Shown: piece after piece, positions 1 through 10,697 of the stretch
Layout: the number at the start of each line of letters is the position of its first letter
How positions within the stretch are numbered: the stretch's first letter is position 1
NCBI RefSeq assembly: GCF_026745355.1
Contig: NC_079202.1
Span: forward strand, 6,341,629-6,405,628
DNA: 64,000 nucleotides
Direction of reading: 5' to 3'
Source of the DNA: Beta vulgaris subsp. vulgaris
Taxonomy: Eukaryota > Streptophyta > Magnoliopsida > Caryophyllales > Amaranthaceae
The notes under the pieces: generated by a model
What the model was told of the DNA's origin: nothing
The model's database searches: none
Seen by the model: only the letters and a program-made list of their open reading frames with translations
Program-made: the position numbers and the translations under genes

Positions 1-960
1 CTGATACATTAACAATTCTTTGTATCTCATCTTTATTCATAGCACGACATTAGATATCTTACTTACTCACATTTGCTTTTAGTCTTGATGAATCAGATAA
101 AAGCTTGAAAGCTTGTAAAATCAAGTACACATATGAGAATTCCCCCTTATTGCATAGAATCATATCATCTGCAAAACATAGGTGAGTCAACTTGAGAGCT
201 TGACATTTAGGATGAAAGTGAAACTGTTCCATAGTACTCATCATCCTCAGTACTCTAGACAAGTACTCCATACTGATTACAAAAAGCAAGGGAGACATAG
301 GGTCTCCTTACCTCAATTCTCTTGTTGATCTGAAGTAGCCTTTCATAGCACCATTAATCATCAATGAGAATTTTGGTGTAGTGACACACTCCATTATCAT
401 CTCAACAAAATGAAGGGGAAAACCTAAGTGAGTGAGCATTTCTTGTAGAAAACTACAATCAACTATGTCATAAGCTTTTTGGAGATCATGCTTAATTAAG
501 CAACTAGGCTTAGGATATTTTCTACCATATTGCTTAACCATGTCCTGGACCACCATAATATTATGAACAATATATCTTCCATGCACAAATCCTCCCTGAT
601 TCTCAGCAATAACATTAGGTAGAACACATCTCAATCTGCTACACATGAGCTTGGAAAAGCATTTATAGAGTACATTATAACATGAAATGGGCTTGAAATC
701 ACTTACAGTGGTAGGACATTCTCTTGGGGATAAGAGTAATCACAGTGGAATTCAATTCTTTAAGTAACTTCTTTTGAGGAAAAAAAAAAGTCAAGAAATG
801 ATATTGTCACATCTGTTCCAATTATCCCCCCAGTTATCTTTATAAAACTGCGGCCCAAATCCATTTGGTCGAGGAACTTTATTCCCAGGAATGAAGAATA
901 AAGCTTGCTTCACATCTGCAGCTATATAAGGTGCATTCAAGAAGATCTTATGCTCATCCT
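1..960 (-). pseudogene. LINE 1 reverse transcriptase fragment
   Basis: Two minus frames cover the palm and fingers. Frame 646-308 contains AENQGGFVHGR and HDLQKAYDIVD, the RT motif around the first catalytic Asp. Frame 298-59 contains PLLFVISMEYLSR and FADD, the catalytic motif, encoded at 164-175. A break near 300 separates the two frames. The region 647-960 is the upstream part of the same domain with no open frame (GPDG-type motif region, degraded). The thumb, any RNase H and the zf-RVT domain lie beyond the left edge. Confidence 0.85.
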
Positions 961-993
961 TGATCAATGAACCACTTTGAACAATCTATTGTA

Positions 994-2243
994 TTACATT
1001 CTTCCTATGAGCATGAGCGGTACCCAATAACTGTTGATAATAAGGCAAAAATGCTTTATCCACACCATCAGCTTGATATGCCATATTCCTTGAGCATCTA
1101 TGATTGCATACACTTGATTTTGCACTTTCCTAGCCTTGATGCTCTGATGAAATAAAGCTGTATTATCATCACCATTCATGACCCAGTCTAACTTGGCCTT
1201 TTGCCTAAGATACTCAATGTAAATTTGATGTTTCAATTGATAGTTCTTGGTGGCATCAAGCTCTGCATCTACATATTCAATTTGACTAGGATGGTTATGC
1301 ATTGACTCCTGAGCTTCTATCATTTCATGACGGGCTTTACTTTCATCAGCCTGTACATCAACAAAACCTATTTTATTGAGGTTTATCAAAGCAACTTTAA
1401 TAGATTTTAGCTTTTGCACTACAACATACATCTTGGTTCCTTCCACCCTCATATTTGACTACTCTCTAATGATTTCAGTATAATGAGGAGCATGCCTCCA
1501 TATAGTATAATACTTAAAAGGTTTTTCCCACTATCAATTCTAGGGTAAAATATCAACAGGGTAGGTGAATGATCAAAATCACCCTTAGGTATACAACTCA
1601 CTCCAGTTGTTGGGAATGCCGCCTGCCATGCCATATTAACTAGAACCCTATCCAGCTTTGAAAACACTCTATTATACCCCTGTTGCTTATTATTCCAGGG
1701 GAAGAAGCTACATGAAATTTTAAGATCATCTAAGCAACACATTGCACACCAATTATTAATTGGATTCATCTCCTGAGCCCTAACAAGTGCTCCAATCCTC
1801 TCATTATGATATCTCACACAATTGAAATCTCCAAGGATTATCCAGGGATGTCGAGTCTGAAGCTCACCTAAATCAGGCCATAAAATCCCTCTATTCATGC
1901 TTTAATTAAAAGCATATACAAAGGTACTGTAGAATCCTAACACTCCATTTCCAAGATCAATGAAATAGTGCATCAACTGACTTGTTGCTTTGATGATGTT
2001 CACCTGAAATACTCCAGGCTTCCAAGCTAACAAGATCCTGCAATTAGCATGATAACTAATGTTGGATGAGAAACACCAACTCTGAAATATTCTTTGGCAC
2101 ATCTCACGAAGGTGAAAAGCCTTCACCTTGGTTTCCAGCAAGCCAACTAATCCTACAACATGTTTCATAATGAAAGCTTTCACTTCCCTTTGCTTCTTTG
2201 GATTATTAACTCCCCGGAAATTCCAGCTTAAGATCCTATCCAT
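994..2243 (-). pseudogene. LINE 1 EEP endonuclease and linker, broken frames
   Basis: The frame from 2243 begins MDRILSWNFRGVNNPKKQ, the start of plant LINE ORF2 (L-S-WN-x-RG-x-N). It has LLETKVKA, which contains the catalytic Glu of the APE-type endonuclease. The frame stops at 1902. A second frame (1898-1449) holds WIILGDFNCVRYHNERIG, the GDFN motif, and LDRVLVN. A third (1452-994) is the linker before reverse transcriptase, ending near LDWVMNGDDNTALFHQ. The endonuclease nicks target DNA to prime reverse transcription. Breaks at 1900 and 1450 separate the domains, so it is inactive. Confidence 0.8.
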
Positions 2244-2558
2244 GAGAGGTGGGAGGGTCCCCCCCTTCCCATGGCAACACCTCCATTTATCTCACTTCTT
2301 TATCACCTTGCACACTCTCCTGAACTTCACATTCCAATGTCCCAAAGAAATTACTTGTAGTTGTATGCTTATGTTGACCTACTCTATCTCTAATAGGCCT
2401 TAGAGCTCTCTGAAACCCCTCTTGATCAACCCTAGCTTGACTCTTCTGCGGAGAACCATCTCTTTGGACAACAACAATCCTAGCCTCATATGTCTCATCC
2501 AGATTCTATTATGGCTTCTTCACTCATTGCTGTCTATTCTTAACCTTCTTATAGTTGA

Positions 2559-3484
2559 CTGTATCATGCCCCAGTGGATGGCATACCTGACATTCTATAG
2601 GTTTCCACTCATAATCTACATCCACCCGAGTTTCTAACTCCATGTTCATTGACAAAGTGGACATGATCAGGGAACTTTTGAGACAGTTGCACTTCCATTA
2701 GCACCCTAGCATATTGCATCTTATCTTGCTTCCTAGTGGCGTCATCACATTGCAGTGGCTTACCAATTTGTTCAAAAATCTTAAACAAAGATTTTTCGCC
2801 CCAATATTTGAATGCAACCTTAAATTTAATCCTAATAGAAATCGATTTAAGCTCCTTCTTCTCTACATCCATATCAAGATTCCGTGGTTTAACAATCTGA
2901 GGTTTGCTATGAAAAAAATAATTCCGTTGTAGCATTTTATCTCGATTATCAGCAGCGCTAAACCTCATAATATATATTCTTTTCTTAATCACTAACACTT
3001 TATCAACATGAAAATTTTTCCATATACGACGGATAAATCCTTCCATAACTTGAATTGGAGGGTTTGATCCAACAACATAACATATCACAACCGAATTCCA
3101 AAAATCAACTTCCTCCTGAATGTCTTTCGTCTCAATTTTAACCTCATTATCACTAATTTCATTATGATCATCTACATCTGCATCAACCATAGGATGTAAT
3201 ATAGGAACATGAGTGAATGATACCTCATTACGCTCTTTACTTTGAGTCTTATGAAGAGAATCAAGCCACGCATTGAATGTGTGTCGAACCTCTGGTTGCT
3301 GTTGCAAACTTCGAATTGAAGATTTTGGCGTCATTACCTGACCCAAATCGAAATCCAAAGCTTCAACTCCATCGATAATTACCCATATCGTATCAATGGA
3401 ACGAGTCTTTAGTGCATGTGAGTCCGATGTTGGACCTTTTGGTTTAGCTACATTCTTCCCGAAACCACCATATTTCCTTTCCAT
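2559..3484 (-). pseudogene. LINE 1 ORF1 (DUF4283-like RNA-binding protein), frameshifted before its zinc knuckle
   Basis: A 291-codon open frame (3484 to 2609) starts MERKYGGFGKN. It carries the plant LINE ORF1 core: a VDFWNSVVICYVVG block, then GFIRRIWKNF, then a basic RI-rich stretch. These match the same blocks in LINE 2 of this window. After a shift near 2625 another frame reads CQVCHPLGHDTVNY, a zinc-knuckle relative (C-x2-C-x4-H) whose last Cys is replaced by Tyr. ORF1 proteins bind the LINE RNA in the cytoplasm. Residues 29-40 (about IDTIWVIIDGVE) resemble gypsy integrase and share near-identical DNA with it (see findings). Confidence 0.75.
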
Positions 3485-3580
3485 GGCAGTGGTAGACGTC
3501 TACCGAGAAAATATTGGAAGGAAAGCAAGAAGAATCAACATAATAGTAAAACTTAGAGAGAGATGAGAGTTTCTCTATCT

Positions 3581-4081
3581 AACATTTTTCATTATCTTAA
3601 CCTAATGCACAATATCTTCAATCAATTGAGGGTCAAGTATAACTATTTCACTTATATCAAATGGTACCATGCCTATACTTGAATTATAACTGTTCATGTA
3701 GGAGAACTCTATCAGATCTAGATGATCTTCCCATGAACCTTGATATTCCATGAACAAGCTCTTTACATATCTTCTAAGTTATGTATGGTCTTTTAAGTCG
3801 GACCATCGGTGGTTGGGTGAAAAGCAGTACTCGTTAATATCTTCAAACCAAAGGCTTATTGTTGCTTCTGCCAGAAGTTAGAAAAAAAATCTAGAATCTT
3901 GATTAGACATAATATATTTCCGTACTCCATGTAGTCTCAACATATGTTTGATGTAGGGCTTAGCTAATTGTTCCATCGACCATGTTGCCTTCATAGGTGT
4001 GACCAATGCAGACTTGGTGAATCCATCGACAATTACCCATATCGTATCATTTCCAAAATTTACCCTTAGGTAAAGCAACAA
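3581..4081 (-). pseudogene. Gypsy 1 integrase core and C-terminal part
   Basis: Frame 4081-3878 contains FGNDTIWVIVDGFTKSA, the integrase core around its first catalytic Asp, followed by LAKPYIKHMLRLHGV and SNQDSRF (second catalytic Asp region). Beyond 3878 the same protein can be followed in shifted frames to about 3580. It shows STAFHPTTDG, then WEDHLDLIEFSY, then a block resembling PQLIED and KIM that normally sits just before the connection domain. A short stretch around the expected RKCRSP block appears to be missing. Integrase inserts the cDNA into the genome in the nucleus. This copy cannot be active. Confidence 0.8.
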
Positions 4082-4559
4082 TGAAATCCATCGAAATAGA
4101 ATCCCACTTCCATCCTAGCACATCTAAAGGTTGGACTTTCCCTTGAGGTCTTTTATGTTCACTCTTCATCTTTTGACATATTAATCACTAAGAAACAAAT
4201 TGAGCCATGTCAAACTTCATGAGAGCCCACCAGAAATTGGTTTTTAATCCTTATACAACTTATCGCCCCCTAGGTGCGTCGAATATGGAAAATTATGGCC
4301 TTCTTCCATGATTTTTAATTTCAAATCTTCGCAAGCTTCAGGTATACATCACCTTCCTTCCATTCTTAAACTTCCATCTTCATGAATTTTGAAATCTCCA
4401 GCATGACCCTCCTTCACCTTCTCTTTTATCTTTTGCATCTTTTCATCTTTTAATTGAGCTTCCTTAATTTGATCAAACATAAAGTGTTCAATGGTCAATG
4501 CACTAAACATTTCTCTACTTCTCCATATTGCATAACTTCAAGATTTATTTTCCGAAAGT

Positions 4560-5732
4560 CTAAATTAAACACAATTGATCTGCCACCACCATATTACTTA
4601 AGGTATGACTTGCCTTCCTACTCAAGGCATCTGCCACTACATTGACTTTCCCTTCATGGTATTCGATATCCAAATCATAGTTTTTTATGAATGTTAACCA
4701 TCTCCTTTGCCTCATATTCAAATCCTTTTGGGTTAAAATGTATTTCAATGTTTTTTGATCTATATATATCTTACATATCACCCCATACAAATAATGATGC
4801 CAAATCTTTAAAGCAAAAAATATTACAGCCAAATAGGTCATAAATAGGATAGTTAACTTCATATGGCTTCAGTAGTCTTGATGCAAAATCAATGACTCTC
4901 CTATTTTGCATTAAAACACACCTAGATCATGTTTAGATGCATTACTATATACTTCATAAGTATCAATCCCATCAGATAAGGATAACACATGCGCTGTGGT
5001 TAGTATTTCTTTTAGGATGGTGAAGGCTTTCTCACATTCTGGGATCCAAATAAGCTTAGACTGCTTTTTCATAAGGTTGGTCACGGGTCGGGATTTTTTG
5101 GAGAAGTCCTTAACAAAACGTCTGTAGGAACCTACCAGACCTGGTTAACTTCTTATATTAGTCACAATCTTTAGAGTAGGCCATTCACTGATGACTTCAC
5201 TCTATTCCGGATCAACAAAAACACCCTTGTTAGAAATAATGTGGCCCAGAAATGCCACTTTTTCCAACTAAAACTCACACTTCGAAAACTTTGCATACAA
5301 TTGCTTCCGTTGGAGGGTTGACAAAATTATTCTGAGGTGTTTTTTATGCTCTTATTTATTCTTAGAGTAAACCAATATATAATCTATAAATATATACTAT
5401 CATATATTGGTCTAAGTATGGCTTGAAAATTTGATGCATGAGATCCATAAATATTGATGGCCTGGCGCATTAGTCCATCCAAAAGGCATTATTGTAAACT
5501 CATAATAGCCGTAAAGTGTCCTAAAAGCGGTCTTAGGAATGTCCTTATCAGCACTTCTTAACTGATTATACCCCGACCTTAATTCAATCTTATAGAAAAT
5601 TTCGGCTCCTTTCAGCTGGTCAAACAAATCATTGATCCTTGGAAGAGGATACTTATTCTTGATGGTCACTTGGTTTAACTCACGGTCGTTGATGCACAAC
5701 CTTAGACTATCATCCTTCTTCTTTACAAACAA
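4560..5732 (-). pseudogene. Gypsy 1 reverse transcriptase and RNase H
   Basis: Frame 5732-5412 starts [15 protein letters not shown]. It contains [18 protein letters not shown] and [11 protein letters not shown], the fingers and palm blocks typical of gypsy RT, and ends at the [12 protein letters not shown] and PFG motif. The YxDD region (around 5390-5340) is degraded. Frame 4862-4560 is RNase [20 protein letters not shown], then [15 protein letters not shown]. Between them (4863-5411) the frame is interrupted many times but remains recognisable. The enzyme would convert element RNA to DNA in cytoplasmic particles. Confidence 0.85.
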
Positions 5733-6175
5733 GACAGATGCACCCCATGGGGATACACTAGGCCTTATGTAGCCTTTTCTAATAACTCTTCTAATTGGGT
5801 CTTAAGCTTATTCATTTCAGTTGGAGCCATACGATATGGTGCTTTAGATATTGGGCCAGTTCTAGGCACTAAGTCTATGGTGAACTCCACTTCTCTTATT
5901 GGAGGCATTCTAGACATTTCTTCCAAAAAAAAACATTATGAAACTCATTAATTAACTACATAAATATTCTCTATTTTTTCTTATCCACATCCAACTTCTG
6001 TATACTACACAAATACAATGGATACCCCTTTCTTATACAGTTCTTGAGTTGCATAGCATAAATCATTCTTGGACTGGCTTCTGGTTGGTTTTTCTCTAAG
6101 TTATTTTGACTCCTTTTGGGCTTTCATGGTCACTTTTTGGTCTTTTATGGTCACTTTTTGGGCTCTGCAGTCTAT

Positions 6176-6589
6176 TTAGGCTTTGTATTTTCCCAACCAA
6201 TCCATTCCCAAAACAACATCCAGGTCATCTAATTCGAATTCAATTAAGTCTGAAGGAAATTCTAACCCTACTATAGTCACTAAAACATCTCTATATAATT
6301 TATGAACATTAATGACATCTCCAGAAGGTATGACAAGATCCATGCTTAAATGTTCGAGTTTTCCCAACTTAAGTTTTTCCACCAAGGTTTTGGAAATAAA
6401 AGAGTGAGAAGCTCCTGAATCAAATAAAATCTTAACTGGAATAGAAGATATGAAGAAAGTATCAGTAATTACGCCTGCAGTCGTTTCAGCCTCACGATTG
6501 CTCATGACTAACACTCGACCTTGATTATTTACCTTATCCTGATTGTCTCCTCCATTCCCATTCTTATGAGGAACACAATTATTGGTCAC
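6176..6589 (-). pseudogene. Gypsy 1 aspartic protease
   Basis: The frame shows ILFDSGASHSFISK, the retropepsin active-site D-S/T-G loop. It ends DLDVVLGMDWLGKY, the conserved flap and C-terminal block of gypsy proteases. The 137-codon open piece is about the size of the protease domain. It follows the gag zinc-knuckle region directly upstream on the minus strand. The family processes Gag-Pol in the virus-like particle. The frame to RT is not continuous. Confidence 0.85.
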
Positions 6590-6599
6590 TGACTTTTGT

Positions 6600-7605
6600 T
6601 GGGGTCCCTTGCTCCCATTACTTCCCTAATTCTAGGCTGGCTTAGGATTTTTTGACGTCAAGTCTTTCTGGAAGCACTCATACTCTCTACGGCCTAACTT
6701 GTTACAAATTCTACAAGTTACCAGATTTCCTACACAATCCTTCCCTAGGTGGTTTAATGGGCATCTTTTGTAGTAGTGGACTCTCTAAGACTTTTCATTT
6801 TCATACTGACTACAATTATTTTTATTCCTATTGCTTTTATCATATTTTCCTTGCTTGAATCCCTCATTAGTCTTTTGACGCTTATCTCCACCTCGAAACC
6901 CATTACTAGACCCCTTCCTTTTATCTCCAGGATTCGCTTCTAGCTCTCTTCCCTTGATCTCGAATAGATGCGCAGATCTCCCATATACTTAATCTAGGCT
7001 ATCAAAGTTAGCCCATCCTAATTTCCCTTGAATGGACAAGGTCAACCCTTGCTCAAATCGCCGAGCCTTTAAAACTTCACTTGGAACCACTTTAAGTGCA
7101 AACCTCATTAACTGTATAAACTTAGAGTAGTATTCATTGACAGTCATGGTTCCCATCCTCAGGTTGGTAAACTCTAGGCACTTTTTTTTCCTTAAGTGAG
7201 GTGGGTAAAACTTGGTTCTCAAGGCTTCCTTAAATTTCTCCGATCCAAAATCTTCTTGAGTTGACAAAGCGTCCTTCTTTTGAGACCACCATAAATCACC
7301 TTCCTCCGATCCCTTAGGTAATATGTAGCATTATTGTTGATCTTTAACTCATCATTACACTTAACAACAGTAAATTTTTATTTACTAAACTCCCTAATCC
7401 AGTTCTCAAGACTGGTTGGGTCCGCTTTTCCATCATAGACAGGTGGATTCCTAGAGGCCACCTTCTTAAACACATCGCTAGCTAGGTAAGGTTCTTGTTG
7501 ATGGTTCAGCTGAGAAGTCATAGCCTTAGCCAAATTCTTGATTAGAGAGGTCAACTCCTTAAGAATTGCTCGGTTTTGGATCTATACTTCCGGTCTAGTG
7601 GCCAT
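6600..7605 (-). pseudogene. Gypsy 1 gag with degenerate zinc knuckles
   Basis: The minus ATG at 7605-7603 starts a frame reading MATRPEVQIQNRAILKELT, followed after stops by the retrotransposon gag domain (frame 7267-6989): EKFKEALRTKFYP, LRMGTMTVNEYYSKF, RRFEQGL. Two knuckle-like stretches lie at about 6670-6780. One reads CRICNKLGRREYEC, in which the His of CCHC is replaced by Arg. The other has Cys and His irregularly spaced. Gag packages element RNA. Several stops interrupt this copy. Confidence 0.75.
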
Positions 7606-8404
7606 TTCTTCCTGGGTAAGAAACAAATAGGTACTACTTATTAAGTCATCCTACTAAATTTGTAAATCATACAACAATCATGATTCATAATATTATTGAC
7701 ATCAAGCATATGATAGGAAAAATAAACTAAAATTTTGTTTATTAATCATCCTTAAAAAGGAATGCTAATAACATTCTTTATTAAGAGTAGTAGTCTGATT
7801 CCAGAACTACTAATACTAACTACTAAAATAACTAAACATTTCCTAATAAAAATGGACTATAACATTCCATAATGAATATGTGGTAAAAAGAAATCACAAA
7901 TAAAAAGTACCACATATATTGTCATAAAGACAATTATATCTCCTTCCTTATGAAAATTTAATAACATTTTCATATTTAGCTAGACAAAATGTCATACATT
8001 ATTCATAAATTACAATAATGATAGTGTAAATAATTAAGGAAACAAAAAATAATATTCAAACTATTTATGTTTTAAAGCATTTAAGTATGTATAAATATGT
8101 ATATAATAAGTTTTTATTCTGAATACTAGGTTTTTCGTGCATGAAAAATTTAATCGAGGGAGTTCTTAGGAAAGAGAGGTGCGACACAAATGGCCAACTT
8201 AAGTACCAAGTCTTTCCTTAGCCAGAACTTTCCTCAGAAAAATAAACACACACTCATTCCTGTCTTCAAAATATATAAATTGGAAAATATTTATACTTGG
8301 AAATATAACTTTTTAGGCAGGATAAGAAAAAAAATTAAGCAAATAAAAATGCAAAAAATTATGCACTTCCTAAATCTACCCAAACGCTCACTAGTAAACC
8401 TAAT
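7606..8404 (-). other. Gypsy 1 untranslated leader
   Basis: About 800 bp of AT-rich DNA between PBS and gag start. I see no conserved protein in any frame. It is best explained as the element's 5' leader, which is long in many plant gypsy elements. Confidence 0.5.
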
Positions 8405-8418
8405 GGCTCTTGATACCA
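8405..8418 (-). other. Gypsy 1 primer binding site (tRNA-iMet type, one extra base)
   Basis: The + strand reads GGCTCTTGATACCA. On the minus strand this is a TGGTATCAGAGCC-type site with one inserted A. It lies three bases from the TGTAATACC LTR start at 8422, the expected place for priming of minus-strand DNA. Confidence 0.65.
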
Positions 8419-8421
8419 CTT

Positions 8422-9300
8422 TGTAATACCCTCAAATTTCTCTCTTTCTAAAGAATGTATTTTAATAAAATCCATGACAAACTTGAGAGTATTACCACCA
8501 CGTGATAACGTTAAGGGCTAAAAGATATCACTACCAACTAACCTTCAAACTAATGCAGCAGAAATTACAAAAGTAACTTATCTTTATTGATATAAACATT
8601 ATTATTTGACAATGACAATAATGAAATCTATAATAAAATAGCAACTCCTAGCTTAAGTATTATTCCTAACTAGCTCACCCATGTGAAGTATGCATCCAAT
8701 CAACCTGTAAATTCTGCTCACCAAAAGGGTCATCATAGTGACAAAGCCATAAAACAAACAAAACGTGTGTCAGTAAATACTGAGTACATGTATATGCGAA
8801 AATTTAAATACTTTATTAAACATTCAAGATATATCTATAAACCTTCCTTGGATACTTTTAACACTTGTATAATATAAAGTATATAACTTTAATAAAAACT
8901 CCTTTCCTTACCTAGGTACCTTTCCTAAAGTGTGGACACCGCCCAAGTTTAGTATTCTTTAATTAGTCTATTACGAGGGGAACTACCTTGTCCACATGAC
9001 TTATACAAAAAATACATGGGTAAAATATCATAGCTACCTTTCTTGCTAATAAATAACAAGTTGTTGCCTTTTTATAATTGTGATCATAAAAGATCATATA
9101 ACTAATGAAAATCCTTTGAAAATAATCCTCTTATAAAAATAATAATAATTTATAAATTTAGCAATATAAAGACATAATATAAATAACTTATTCATAACAA
9201 TTCTAAGAATTTGTATTATCATTAAAAGCAGAAATTATATGACCAAGTTAACATAATGAAATCAAAACCATGTTGTTGAGCTATGTCGTAACAATCTCCC
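8422..9300 (-). repeat. Gypsy 1 5' LTR (outer boundary uncertain)
   Basis: It starts TGTAATACCCTC next to the PBS, as an LTR should. No second LTR is in the window, so the outer end cannot be fixed; 9300 is only a rough limit. A short imperfect direct repeat (AGTATGGCAAAA...AAGTTG...AGAT, two copies at about 9326-9390) lies just outside it. From there to 9655 I see nothing recognisable. Confidence 0.4.
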
Positions 9301-9655
9301 GATTAATATAATATGTGACTACTATAGTATGGCAAAATATGCAAGTTGCAGATAAAAGTAGTATGGCAAAACTTGAAAGTTGTAGATCATAATTCGAAAT
9401 AAGCCGCTAGCTAGATTTCAAAGAATGCGCAATTGAATGATCTCCATTCTAATAACATGATCTAACAACGTACTCATACTGTTTAGTTAGCGATTAATTG
9501 AGGGTTTCAAGATTGAAAATGACTATAAACTAATAACATATTGGTGGTAAGTTCATAAAGTAAGTTGCTAGATTGCAAGATACTAATTACAAATGAATAG
9601 GATCAATTTGATTAAGTTAATCGTGCAAAAAATTGATTTTTTAGAGGTAAGGCAC

Positions 9656-10697
9656 TGTAACATGCATTATGCTTCAACTGAAATTGAGATTTTGAGATTG
9701 AATTGAAACACATTGCATAAGCGGATAATAAAAAGCAATAGGGACACAAAAGTGTTTTAATGTGGTGCAACCTCTACTCCGAGATCTACGTCCACTTAAT
9801 TCACTAAAAGCGGATTCCCTTAATACCTCACTGAAGGTACGAGTCCCCACTACTAACTCTTGTAGTGCTCCCTAACACTTAACTATAAGAGTTGCTAAGT
9901 TGAATCAAATTCAAACTCATGTACCCAACCAACACTCTCTATAATAATGTGAAAATTAAAGAAATATTTTATCCTCAAACAAGTGCTTCTCAAGCAAATG
10001 GAGGCTTCGATAAAATCCTATGTAACGACCTTCGTAATGCTAGAACATTGTGTTGTACTCTTTGTTTTAGAGAATTTTGTTTTTCATAAAATACTCAAGA
10101 TAGCTCTCAAAAACGTATCTTCTAATGAGATGTAAACTCAACTATTTGAAAAAAAATCTTAAGATCAATTTCCTTATTAAAAGATATGATCCTATCTCAC
10201 GGATCTATCATATCTTTTAATAAGGATGTTTTTTCCTCAATCTTCTTGAAATATCATCTTTCTAAAAATTTATCTCTTTTAAGATATTTTTGCAAAGATA
10301 TGTATTTCTTTTCCATGATAAATTATATTTTAAAAATCTTGTATCTTCAAAAGAAAAATTAGCTTTTTCAAATTCCTTTTTTTATTTCAAAGGAATTTTA
10401 TGTAATTTTTATTATTGTGTTATTTATTTTACTAACTATAGTAAAATTAAATAAACACAATAATGTCATATTACATAATAATCCTTTTATAATAGCACAC
10501 ATATAATTCAAACATACTAATTTGGTTACTTATTACATGCTCGGCTATAATTAGAAGTCTAGCATTCTTCCATGGTTAGCAATCTCGATCATCCAGACTT
10601 CTTTTGACAAATATGTACCATGACACAACCAAACATGTTATATATACAAAACTGTGTTTATCATCATCAAAATACCTAGGGACATAGATTCCTAACA
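9656..10697 (-). repeat. Sirevirus-like LTR (3' LTR of a minus-strand element)
   Basis: On the minus strand it begins TGTTAGGAATCTATG, directly preceded by an AAAAAGGAAAAATT polypurine tract and a GTCATCATCAAAAAGG block. That is the stereotyped 3' junction of Sirevirus-type copia elements. The left end is TGTAACATG (CA on the minus strand), giving 1,042 bp with TG...CA ends. It holds a perfect 20-bp inverted repeat at 10171-10226. No partner LTR is seen. Confidence 0.65.
10171..10226. repeat. Perfect 20-bp inverted repeat (hairpin) inside the LTR
   Basis: TCCTTATTAAAAGATATGAT at 10171-10190 and its exact reverse complement at 10207-10226, separated by 16 bases. Confidence 0.95.

Larger units (their letters stand above)
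1..3580 (-). mobile_element. LINE 1: L1-type non-LTR retrotransposon, 3' end off-window
   Basis: Read on the minus strand, the order is ORF1 (DUF4283-like), an endonuclease/exonuclease/phosphatase (EEP) domain, then a reverse transcriptase with FADD. This is the classic plant L1 layout. The 5' end lies near 3580, where a 5'UTR-like AGAGA-rich leader meets gypsy integrase sequence. The LINE therefore appears to be inserted in, or joined to, the older gypsy element. The 3' end and poly(A) tail lie left of position 1. Several frame breaks make it non-functional. No target-site duplication can be checked because one end is missing. Confidence 0.9.
3581..8421 (-). mobile_element. Gypsy 1: decayed Ty3/gypsy element, 3' LTR missing
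   Basis: On the minus strand the order is PBS (8418-8405), a long leader, gag (from 7605), protease, reverse transcriptase, RNase H and integrase. That order (integrase after RNase H) is Ty3/gypsy. The sequence is cut in the integrase C-terminal region at about 3580, where LINE 1 begins, so its 3' LTR is absent or off-window. Stops and shifts are frequent throughout. The RT and RNase H motifs look chromovirus-like (Tekay or Reina type), but no chromodomain is present to confirm this. Confidence 0.88.

Noticed and set aside
9690..9900. TRIM or Cassandra-like element (GTGTTTTAATGTGGTGCAAC...CTACGTCCAC)
   Set aside because: The motif is common in LTRs of several plant families, and it falls inside the 1,042-bp LTR called here.
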